Assembly (NCBI RefSeq): GCF_003664255.1
Contig: NZ_RCCV01000001.1
Location: 3,100,001-3,164,000, forward strand
Direction of reading: 5' to 3'
DNA length: 64,000 nt
Source of the DNA: Micromonospora sp. M71_S20
GTDB lineage: Bacteria > Actinomycetota > Actinomycetes > Mycobacteriales > Micromonosporaceae
Shown: positions 1 to 9,500 of the stretch, piece after piece
How the letters are laid out: each line of letters starts with the position of its first letter
How positions within the stretch are numbered: position 1 is the stretch's first letter
Position numbers and translations under genes: made by a program
The notes under the pieces: generated by a model
Told to the model about the DNA's origin: nothing
Databases searched by the model: none
Seen by the model: the letters and a program-made list of their open reading frames with translations, nothing else

Positions 1-665
1 TCGACGGCGTCACCACGCACCTGCCCGTGCTGTCGAAGTACCCCCTCGTGGAGCCGTTCCGCGAGCAGGGCCAGTTCTGGCCCAGCCACCTCGACGAGGC
101 CACCCAGCGGAGGGCGTGCGAGGTCACCACGGCCGCGCTGCGCGCGCTCGGCTTCCGGTACGGCCTGTCGCACACCGAGCTGAAGCTGACCGCGGACGGT
201 CCGAGGGTGATCGAGGTGAACAGCCGCCTCGGCGGGTGGATGAACGAGCTGTCCACACACTCCAAGGGGCCGGACCTGGTCGTCGCCGCGGCCCGCCTGG
301 CACTGGGTGAGCGGCCTGACCTCGACTTCGACCTCGGCCCCGGGGTGGTGTTCCAGTTCAACCACCTCGCGCCGCCGGACGCGGTGGCCATGCTCGGCGC
401 CGAGGGCCTCGCCGAGGTGCGCGCACTCGACGGGGTGATCGCGCACCGGGTGCTGTTCGCCCCCGGCGCCAGCATGACGCCGGGGGTGTCCACCCAGGAA
501 CTGGACATGCTCAACGCCACCGCCCCCGACCAGGACGGGATGTACGCGCTGATCGGGGCCGTCTCGGCCCGGCTGCGGTTCGGGTTCCGCCTCGTCGACG
601 GCAGCGAGGTGTGGCTGCCCGCCACCGAGCTGCCGACCGCCATCCCGGCCGCGAGCACGCGGTGA
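1..665 (+). CDS. ATP-grasp domain ligase, C-terminal part (5' end outside window)
   Basis: The frame is open from base 3, so the gene begins upstream; 220 residues are visible. The fragment has the C-terminal signature of ATP-grasp ligases: a beta strand followed by the metal/ATP-binding EVNSRLGG stretch (about residues 72-79). This fold joins a carboxylate to an amine or thiol through an acyl phosphate. Its stop overlaps the GTG of the MFS gene (GTGA), so it is the first visible member of the coupled NRPS operon. A role as a peptide or amino-acid ligase acting with the NRPS is an inference; a carboxylase-like role cannot be excluded from this fragment. Confidence 0.75.
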   Translation, partial: DGVTTHLPVLSKYPLVEPFREQGQFWPSHLDEATQRRACEVTTAALRALGFRYGLSHTELKLTADGPRVIEVNSRLGGWMNELSTHSKGPDLVVAAARLALGERPDLDFDLGPGVVFQFNHLAPPDAVAMLGAEGLAEVRALDGVIAHRVLFAPGASMTPGVSTQELDMLNATAPDQDGMYALIGAVSARLRFGFRLVDGSEVWLPATELPTAIPAASTR

Positions 666-1903
666 GCCCCGTGGCGGGTGCGGAGACCCCGACCGCCGAG
701 ACGACGCCGGAGTCGCGCTCGGCACGGCACGGCATCATCGCGATGTACGGCCTGGAGTCGTTCGGCACCGGCGCGTTCACCTCGGTGCAGATCGTGTTCT
801 TCACCCAGGTCCTCGACCGCAGCCCCGAGCAGACCAGCACCGCGCTGTCGGCGGCGAGTCTCGTGGCGCTCGCCTTCATCCTGCCCTTCGGCAAGTTTGC
901 GGACCGCTTCGACAGGCGGCTCCTGCTGGGCCTGATGAACGCGGCGGTGGCCCTGTTCCTGCTCGGCTACGTGCTGCCCCCGTCGGCCATCGCGTTCTTC
1001 GTCACGACCGCCCTCGTGGTGCTGCTCCAGCGGCTGATCGGCCCCATCCGCGCGGCGGTGATCGCGGAACTGTTCCCCGTCAACAGGGTCGCGCTGCGGG
1101 CGGCGACGTACGTGGCGCACAACATCGGCTTCTCGCTCGGCAGCCTCTTCGCGGCGGGCGCGCTCCTCCTCGTCGACGGCGAGGGCGTGTTCCGGACGCT
1201 GTTGCTGATCAACGTCGCCACCTTCGCCGCGTGCGTGCTCATCGTGCTGCGCCTGCCCTCGACCAGGCGGGAGCCGGTCGAGCCGGGGCAGCGTCGGGGT
1301 TGGGCCGCGTTGAAGGACCGGCCGTTCGTCGTGGCCACCGTCGCGAACACGTTCGGGTCGCTGCACGACGCCGCACTGTTCGTGGGCCTGCCGCTGTGGC
1401 TGCTGCACCGCACCAACGGCCCGGGCTGGGGCATTCCCGCGATCATCGCGCTCAACTGCGTGCTCGTCGTCGCGCTCCAGGTGCGGCTCAGCAAGGGCAC
1501 CGACACCGTGCGGGACGCGAACCGCAGGCACTGGCACGGCACCCTGGTGATGGCGATCGGGTGCGCGCTGCTGGTCTTCACCGGGGGCAGGCTGAACCCG
1601 CTGTCCTGGACACTGCTCACCGCCGCCGTCGTGCTCCTGACGATCAGCGAGATCACCCAGTCCGCGGGGGCGTGGGGGCTCTCGTTCAACCTCGCCGACG
1701 AGCGGCGCATGAGCGAGTACCAGTCCCTGTTCGGCTTCGGCCTGAACGTCCAGGAGGTCATCGGGCCCATCCTGGTCACCGCCCTCGTGCTGGCCGTGCC
1801 GCACGGGCTGGGGTGGCTGGTGCTCGCGGCCATCGTTCTCCTGCCGGTCGGGGTGGCCACCCGGCTGCTGCACCGGTGGGCTCCCGCCGAAGGAACCGCA
1901 TGA
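662..1903 (+). CDS. MFS transporter, probable product exporter
   Basis: 413 residues, strongly hydrophobic with about 12 predicted membrane helices; after a short polar N-terminus the first helix starts around residue 20. A loop with FADRFDRR (near residue 80) matches the DRxGRR-type loop between helices 2 and 3 of the major facilitator superfamily. The start is the GTG that overlaps the stop of the ATP-grasp gene (GTGA); a longer in-frame extension upstream lies inside that gene and is unlikely. The 3' end overlaps the next gene by ATGA. Position within the NRPS operon suggests export of, or self-resistance to, the peptide product. Confidence 0.85.
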   Translation: MSPVAGAETPTAETTPESRSARHGIIAMYGLESFGTGAFTSVQIVFFTQVLDRSPEQTSTALSAASLVALAFILPFGKFADRFDRRLLLGLMNAAVALFLLGYVLPPSAIAFFVTTALVVLLQRLIGPIRAAVIAELFPVNRVALRAATYVAHNIGFSLGSLFAAGALLLVDGEGVFRTLLLINVATFAACVLIVLRLPSTRREPVEPGQRRGWAALKDRPFVVATVANTFGSLHDAALFVGLPLWLLHRTNGPGWGIPAIIALNCVLVVALQVRLSKGTDTVRDANRRHWHGTLVMAIGCALLVFTGGRLNPLSWTLLTAAVVLLTISEITQSAGAWGLSFNLADERRMSEYQSLFGFGLNVQEVIGPILVTALVLAVPHGLGWLVLAAIVLLPVGVATRLLHRWAPAEGTA

Positions 1904-2835
1904 TCCCCGACACCGTGGCCGCCCGGTTCGCCCGGCAGGTCGCCCTCCGTCCCGACGACGAGGCCGTGGTCAGCGCCGCCGGCCGGTGGAGTTACGGCGA
2001 GCTGGCCGCGGACGTCAACCGCGTGACCCGGTTCCTCGTCGAACGCGGTGTCGGGTGGGAGGTCCACGTCGGGGTGCTGCTTCCGCGCAGCTACGAGTTG
2101 GTCGTGTCGATGATGGCCGTGCTCGCCGCGGGCGGCGTCTACGTACCGCTCAACCCGTCCCTGCCGGACGCCCGGCTGCTCGACCTGGTCGACGTGACGC
2201 GGCCGTCGGTCATCCTCACCGCCGGCGGCCGGACGCTGTCCGACCTCCCGCACACGGACGTCGCGGCCGTGCTGCGCGACGGCGATCCGGCGCCGGTGGC
2301 GGACCGGCACCACCCCGACGCCGCGGCCTACGTCATCCAGACCTCCGGGTCGACCGGCCGCCCGAAGTGCGTGCAGCTTGAGATGGGGTCGCTGGTCAAC
2401 CTGCTGGACTGGTGCGCGGGCGCGTGCGGGATCGGGCCGGGCGAGCGGGTGCTGCAGGTGATCGCATCCAGCTTCGACGCGTCCGTCCGCAGCTACCTGA
2501 CGCCGCTGGTCACCGGCGCGACGCTCTGCCTCTACGACGACGGCCCGTTCGATCCGGTCACGCTCACCGACTGGCTCGGGCGGGAGCGGATAACCGTGTT
2601 CAACCCGTCGGTGCCCTCCATGTTCTACCCGGTGGTCGAGCTGGCGTCCGCCGACGACTTCCGGCCCCTGGAGTCGTTGCACACGCTCGCGCTCGGCGCG
2701 GAGACGCCGGACATGTCCCTGTTGCGGCCGTGGCTCGACTCGCCGCGTTGCCGGGCCCGCGTGCAGAACGTCTACGGCCCGACCGAGGCCGCCGACATCG
2801 CCCTGTACGCCGAGCTGGACACGAGCCTACGATGA
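1900..2835 (+). CDS. Free-standing N-terminal half of an NRPS adenylation domain (A1-A5 only)
   Basis: 311 residues beginning like the normal post-condensation start of an A domain (IPDTVAARFARQ). In order it carries A2-like and A3 (TSGSTGRPK, about 148-156), A4 (SSFDASVRSYL) and A5 (NVYGPTEA, near 295), and ends about 13 residues after A5. Motifs A6-A10, including the hinge and the catalytic A10 lysine, are absent. Exactly these missing parts are found in the NRPS two genes downstream, after its first C domain. A full A domain is about 500 residues, so this protein should be inactive alone. My hand alignment to GrsA gives pocket residues D-A-R-N-A-G-V-D-I, a code I do not recognise. ATG start overlaps the MFS stop; its own stop overlaps the next ATG. 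Confidence 0.9.
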   Translation: MIPDTVAARFARQVALRPDDEAVVSAAGRWSYGELAADVNRVTRFLVERGVGWEVHVGVLLPRSYELVVSMMAVLAAGGVYVPLNPSLPDARLLDLVDVTRPSVILTAGGRTLSDLPHTDVAAVLRDGDPAPVADRHHPDAAAYVIQTSGSTGRPKCVQLEMGSLVNLLDWCAGACGIGPGERVLQVIASSFDASVRSYLTPLVTGATLCLYDDGPFDPVTLTDWLGRERITVFNPSVPSMFYPVVELASADDFRPLESLHTLALGAETPDMSLLRPWLDSPRCRARVQNVYGPTEAADIALYAELDTSLR

Positions 2836-3527
2836 TCATGGTGGCCGAGCGGTACGCCGGACCGCCCGGGCGTGCGCACGGCGGCTACCTCGCGGGACTA
2901 CTCGTCGACCACGTCGGCGATGCCACGGTGACGCTGCTCGAACCGGTGCCCACCGGCCTGGCACTCGTGGTGGAACGCGACCCGGTACGTGACCGCGTCT
3001 ACGCCGGGGACGAGCTGGTCGCGACGGCGACACACCGGATACCCCCGATCATCGACGTGCCACCGGTGCCCGAGCAGACAGCCAGGGCTGCGGAGGCGCG
3101 GTTCGCCGGACGCCACGGTCACCCGTTCCCCAGCTGCTTCGTCTGCGGCACCGACCGGGACCGTCCGTTGGCGCTGGACATCGCGCCCGGCCCGGTCGGG
3201 GGCGGCCTCGTGGCCTGCACCTGGACGCCGGACCGGTCGCTGGCGGCGGAGGACGGCCTCGTGCCACCGGCGCTCGTCCGCGCGGCGCTGGACTGCCCGG
3301 GCGGCTGGACGCTCGACCCGGTCGCGGAGCCGGTGGTGCTCTCGACCTTCGCCGCCCGGGCGGGCGCGGTCCGCGCGGGGGAGTGCCACGTCCTGGTGGC
3401 CGCCGCCGAGCGGCGCCGGGGCCGGATGGCGGTCGTCCATATCAGCATGTACGCACCAGACGGTCGTCGGACCGGCAGCGCGCGCGCCACCTGGCTCGCC
3501 GTTGACGAAGGAGTGAGACATCGGTGA
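2832..3527 (+). CDS. Double-hotdog-like protein of unknown function
   Basis: 231 residues. The N-terminal half has [12 protein letters not shown], typical of the central helix of hotdog thioesterases, followed by strands; a middle segment [12 protein letters not shown] (about 97-108) is a Cys-containing motif I associate with thioesterase-like actinobacterial hypotheticals; a second hotdog-like half follows. Such folds act on acyl-CoA or acyl-carrier thioesters. It sits between the two halves of the split A domain, overlapping both neighbours (ATGA at the start, GTGA at the end), so it is made together with them. It could edit or release acyl groups or supply a starter acid; no catalytic residue can be assigned with certainty. 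Confidence 0.6.
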   Translation: MIMVAERYAGPPGRAHGGYLAGLLVDHVGDATVTLLEPVPTGLALVVERDPVRDRVYAGDELVATATHRIPPIIDVPPVPEQTARAAEARFAGRHGHPFPSCFVCGTDRDRPLALDIAPGPVGGGLVACTWTPDRSLAAEDGLVPPALVRAALDCPGGWTLDPVAEPVVLSTFAARAGAVRAGECHVLVAAAERRRGRMAVVHISMYAPDGRRTGSARATWLAVDEGVRHR

Positions 3528-6500
3528 GTGCCCCGAAGATCGAGGACATCCTTCCGCTGACCCCGCTGCAACAGGGACTGCTGTTCCACTCCGAGCTCAG
3601 CGCGGGCGAGGAGGACGTGTACACCGTGCAGCTCGAGGTGGTCCTGGACGGGCCGCTGCGAGCCGACGACCTGTGGGCGGCGGCGGACGCGCTTCTGCAC
3701 CGCCACGCGGCCCTGCGCGTCACGTTCCGTCGCCGCCGCAACGGCGACCCGGTGCAGGTCGTGACCAGCGGGGTGCGGGTGCCCCGCCGGGTCGTCGATC
3801 TCTCCGACCGCCCGGCTGACGCGGCGGAGGTGGCCGCCGCCGACCGCGCCGAGGCGTTCGACCTCACGCGTGGGCCCGCGTTGCGCCTCACGCTGCTGCG
3901 CCTGGGCCCGGAGCGGCACACGCTGATCCTCACGAGCCACCACATCCTGCTCGACGGCTGGTCGATGCCGTTGCTCGTACAGGAGTTGACGGCACTGCAC
4001 GCGGTGTACGCCGCCGGCGGCGCTCCCTCGCCCGCGGAAGCAGCGGACCGGGCGGGCCTGCCCCCGATCACGCCCTACCGGGACTACCTGCGGTGGCTCG
4101 GCTCGCGTGACGATGCCGCCGCGGCTGCCGCGTGGTCCACCGAGCTGGCCGGGCTGCACGAACCGACGTACCTGGTCCCGATCGAGCGTGGGCGGCCGAG
4201 GCCCGTCCATGTCGAGACCACCCTGCCGTTCGGCGGCCGGCTGAAGTCCGTCGCCCGCGAGCACGGCCTCACCGTCAACACCGTGCTGCAGGTCGCGTGG
4301 GCGGTGGTGCTGGGCCGGCTGACCCGCCGGGAGGACGTCGTGTTCGGCGCCACGGTGTCCGGGCGTCCGCCGGAGCTGCCGGGTGCCGACCGGATGCTCG
4401 GGCTGTTCATCAACACACTGCCGGTCCGGGTGCGGGTGCGGGACGACACCTCGTTACTGGAAACCGCCACCGCGCTCCAGCAACGGTGGGTGGCACTGCG
4501 CGAGCACGGCCACCTCGGCCTGTCCGAGATTCGCCGTACGACCGGGGTCGGCGACGTGTTCGACACGCTGATCGTGTTCCAGAACTTCCCGACCGCCCGG
4601 GACGGCGAGTCCGCAGGAGACGTAAAGGTCGTCGACGTCACCGGCCACGACGCGACGCACTACCCGGTCAGCCTCGTCGTCGACGCGTCCGAGGAGATCA
4701 CGCTGAGGGTCACCCGCCGGGACGGGGCCGTCGTGCCCGGCGGACCAGAGGAACTGCTGGCCAGGGTGAGTCGGATTCTGGAGGCGTTCGCCGACGACCC
4801 GCACCGCCGGATCGGCGATCTCGACCTGTTGTCGTCCGCCGAACGTCACCTGCTGCTGGGCGAGTGGATCCACACCGGACTCGACCGCACCCGGGTGGTG
4901 CCGGGCAGCCTGCCGCCGATCGGGCGCCCCATTCCGAACGCCCGCGCCTATCTGCTCGGCCCCGGGCTGCACCTCATGCCGCCCGGCGTGACCGGAGAGC
5001 TGTACCTCGCCGGTGCCGGAATCGCCCGCGGCTACCTCGGCCAACCCGCGCTGACCGCGGAGCGGTTCATTCCCGACCCGTTCGGCGAGCCGGGCAAGCG
5101 CATGTACCGCACCGGCGACCTGGGGCGCTGGCGCGAAGACGGGCAGATCGAATACCTGGGCCGGGTCGACCACCAAGTGAAGATCAACGGGTTCCGGGTC
5201 GAGCCCGCCGAGGTGGAGGCACAACTGGTCGAGCGGGCCGACGTGCACCGTGCCGTGGTCGTGGTACGCGAGGACGTGCCCGGAGTGCGGCGCCTGGTCG
5301 CCTACGTCGTCGCTACGCCCGGGGCGCAGACGTCGACTGCCGAGTTGCTCGCCGGGTTGCGGGAGAGGCTGCCGAACTACCTGGTGCCCGGCGCTGTCGT
5401 GTGGCTGGACAAGATCCCGACGAATGCCCACGACAAGGTGGACCGCGCGGCGCTGCCCGCTCCCGAACACGGCGCCCTGGCTCACTCGCGGGCTGGAGGT
5501 TCGCCCGCCGAGCAGTTGATGAGTGATCTGTTCGCCGAGGCACTTGGCCGCAGCCGGGTCGGTGTCGACGACGGGTTCTTCGATCTGGGTGGGCATTCGT
5601 TGCTCGCCGCCAAGCTGGTCAACCGGATCAGGGTCGTCTTCCGTACGGAGGTCGGCATCCGTGACGTGTTCCAGGTACTCACGCCGGCCGGGTTGGTTCG
5701 CCGGATCCGTGAGTTGGCTGGTGCGTCGGTGCGGCCTCCGTTGGTGGCGACGGGTGTGGTGGGTGTGGTGCCGTTGTCGTTTGCGCAGCGTCGGTTGTGG
5801 TTCATTGATGAGTTGAATGGGCCGAGTGCGGTTTACAACATTCCGGTGGCGTTGCGTTTGGATCGTGATCTGGATCCGGGGGTCTTGGCGGCGGCGTTGG
5901 CGGATGTGGTGGGTCGGCATGAGGCGTTGCGGACGGTGTATCGGACTGTTGACGGTGAGCCGTATCAGGTGGTTCTTGATGATGTGCGGCCGGTGTTGAC
6001 TGTGCGGGATCTGGCGCCTGGTGAGGTGTCTGAGGCGGTGGAGTCAGCGGCGGGTCATGTTTTCGATCTCGCTAATGATGTTGTTTTGCGGGCGTGGTTG
6101 TTGCGTCCGGTTGGTGCGGCTCAGGTGTTGGTGGTGGTGATCCATCACATCGCCGGGGATGGTGCGTCGATGGGGCCGTTGTTGCGGGATCTCGCGACGG
6201 CGTATCAGGCGCGGGCGGTTGGTGAGGCGCCGGGTTGGCTGCCGTTGCCGGTGCGGTATGTGGATTACACGTTGTGGCAGCGGGAGCTGCTTGGTGACGT
6301 TGGTGATCCGGAGAGTCTGTTGTCGCGGCAGTTGGGTTTCTGGCGGGCGGCGTTGGCTGGTGTGCCGCAGGTGTTGGAGTTGCCCACGGATCGGCCTCGT
6401 CCGGTGCAGGCGAGTCATCGGGGTGGGGTGGTGCCGTTCACGTTGGACGGTCGTGTTCATGAGGCGATGCTGCGGTTGGCGCGTGCTGCCGGGGTGTCGA

Positions 6501-9500
6501 TGTTCATGGTGTTGCAGGCGGCCTTGGCGACGATGTTGTCGCGGCTGGGTGCCGGCACGGACATCCCGATCGGCACGGTCGTGGCCGGACGGGGTGACGA
6601 GGCGTTGGACGACGTGGTCGGTTTCTTCGTGAACACCCTCGTGCTGCGTACCGACGTCTCGGGCGATCCCAGCTTCGATGATCTGTTGACCCAGGTCCGT
6701 GACACCGACCTGGCCGCCTACGAGAATCAGGATCTGCCCTTCGAACGCCTCGTCGAGGAGCTCAACCCCAGCCGCACCACCGCCCACCATCCCCTTGTCC
6801 AGGTGATGCTGCTTCAGGAAGGCGACGGCGACCCGGCACCCTCAGCGGGTGGGCTGGCCGGCAACGAGTTGTCCTTCCGGGCGGGGGTGTCGAAGTTCGA
6901 TCTGACGGTCGCCTTCGCTGAGTCCCACGAGCCGGATGGTCGGCCGGCTGGCATCGCTGGCGGGATCGAGTACGCGTCCGACCTGTTCGACGAGGTGACG
7001 GTAGCGGAGTTCAGCGTCGCTTTCGCTCGGTTGGTTGCTGTGTTGGTGGCGGAGCCGGGGGTGCCGGTCGGTCGGCATGAGTTGCTGACGGTTGCGCAGC
7101 GTCGCGAGTTGGTGGAGGTCTTCAACGAGACTGGTTCTCCTGGGCCGGATGTGCGGGTGACGGAGGCGTTCGCCTGGCAGGTTGCTGCTGGTCCGGATCG
7201 GGTCGCGTTGGTGGACGGCGATGTGCGGATGACGTACGCGCAGTTGGATGTGGCCGGTGACCGGTTGGCGGGGCGGTTGGTGGCGGCTGGTGTGCGGCGC
7301 GGTGACGTGGTGGGTGTGTTGTTGGAGCGGGGCGTGCCGATGGCGGTGGCCATGCTGGGCGTGCTGCGTGCCGGGGCCGCGTACGCCATGCTCGACCCGG
7401 AGTTCCCCGATGCCCGGCTGGCGGCGATGGCCGAGGACGCCGAACTGGCCGCGTTGGTGACCGACGAGAGCCTTGCTGGCCGGCTTGCCTGTGCGGGCCC
7501 GGTTGTGTTGGTCGATGGGGCTGCCGTGGAGGCCGGGTCGCCGATGGGTCCGCTGGTGGTGGCGGGTGATCCTGGGGATGCGGCTTGTGTGATGTTCACG
7601 TCGGGCTCGACGGGTCGGCCGAAGGGGGCGTTGGCGTCGCATCGGGCGATCGTCGGCACCGTCGTGGGGCAGGATTTTGTTGATCTCGGGCCGGAGCAGG
7701 TGTGGTTGCAGTGTGCGCCGGTGTCGTGGGATGCGTTCGCGTGGGAGTTCTGGGGTCCGTTGCTGAACGGGGCGGTCTGTGTGTTGCATCCGGGTCAGCG
7801 GCCGGAGCCGGCGCGGATCGCCGAGTTGGTTGCCCGTCATGGGATCACGACGTTGTTCCTGTCGACGGGGTTGTTCAACCTGATGCTCGATGAGTTTCCG
7901 GAGACGCTCGCTGCGGTGGGGCAGGTGATCACGGGTGGTGAGGCGGCTTCGGTAGAGCATCTGGCCCGGGCCTGTCAGTTGCCTGAGCTGCGGTTGGTGC
8001 ATGCTTATGGGCCGGTGGAGAGCATGATCTTCACGAACTGTCATCGGATCGAGTCGCCTCCGCGGCATGCGCCGGTGCCGGTTGGCCGGCCGTTGGTGAA
8101 CCGTCGCTGCTATGTGCTGGATGAGCGGTTGCGGCCGGTCCCGGTGGGTGTCACCGGCGAGTTGTATGTCGCCGGCACGGGGTTGGCGGATGGTTATCTG
8201 CGTCAGGCCGGGTTGACGGCTGAGCGGTTCGTCGCCGATCCCTTCGGTGGTGCGGGTGCGCGGATGTATCGCACGGGTGACCTGGCGCGGTGGACGCGCG
8301 ACGGCATGGTGGAGATCATCGGTCGGGCTGACGACCAGGTGAAGATTCGGGGGTTCCGGATCGAGCCTGGCGAGGTCGCCGCGGCTCTCGCCGCGCAGCC
8401 CGGCGTCGGTGCAGTGGCTGTCGTGGTCCGTGAGGACCGGCCTGGCGACAAGCAACTCGTGGCCTACCTGACCCCGGCAGCCGGCGCACAGTCGGACCTG
8501 GCGGCGGCCGACCTACGCCGCGCCGCCGCCGGGACGCTCCCGGCCCACATGGTGCCCGCCGCCTTCGTACTACTCGACCGGCTACCACTGACCGCCAACG
8601 GCAAACTCGACAAGACAGCACTACCGGCCCCGGAGTTTGGTGTGGGGGTGTCGTCGCGGGTGGGGCGTACTCCTGCGGAGCAGTTGATGGGGGAACTGTT
8701 CGCCGGGGTGCTTGGCCGCAGCCGGGTCGGTGTCGACGACGGGTTCTTCGATCTGGGTGGGCATTCGTTGCTCGCCGCCAAGCTGGTCAACCGGGTTCGG
8801 GTGGTCTTCGGTGCGGAGATCGGCATCCGCGATGTGTTCCGTACGCCTACTCCGGCTGGATTGGTCCGTCGGGTGCGTGAGTTGGCTGGTGCGTCGGTGC
8901 GGCCTCCGTTGGTGGCGACGGGTGTGGTGGGTGTGGTGCCGTTGTCGTTTGCGCAGCGTCGGTTGTGGTTTATCGATGAGTTGAATGGGCCGAGTGCGGT
9001 TTACAACATTCCGGTGGCGTTGCGTTTGGATCGTGATCTGGATCCGGGGGTCTTGGCGGCGGCGTTGGCGGATGTGGTGGGTCGGCATGAGGCGTTGCGG
9101 ACGGTGTATCGGACTGTTGACGGTGAGCCGTATCAGGTGGTTCTTGATGATGTGCGGCCGGTGTTGACTGTGCGGGATCTGGCGCCTGGTGAGGTGTCTG
9201 AGGCGGTGGAGTCAGCGGCGGGTCATGTTTTCGATCTCGCTAATGATGTTGTTTTGCGGGCGTGGTTGTTGCGTCCGGTTGGTGCGGCTCAGGTGTTGGT
9301 GGTGGTGATCCATCACATCGCCGGGGATGGTGCGTCGATGGGGCCGTTGTTGCGGGATCTCGCGACGGCGTATCAGGCGCGGGCGGTTGGTGAGGCGCCG
9401 GGTTGGCTGCCGTTGCCGGTGCGGTATGTGGATTACACGTTGTGGCAGCGGGAGCTGCTTGGTGACGTTGGTGATCCGGAGAGTCTGTTGTCGCGGCAGT

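Noticed and set aside
1231..1899. Upstream extension of the A-domain half gene
   Set aside because: It lies inside the MFS gene in another frame and reads Arg/Ala/Gly-rich; the ATGA overlap at 1900 gives a natural start.
2832..3527. Hotdog gene as the missing A-domain part
   Set aside because: Its sequence has no A6-A10 motifs; those are in the NRPS.
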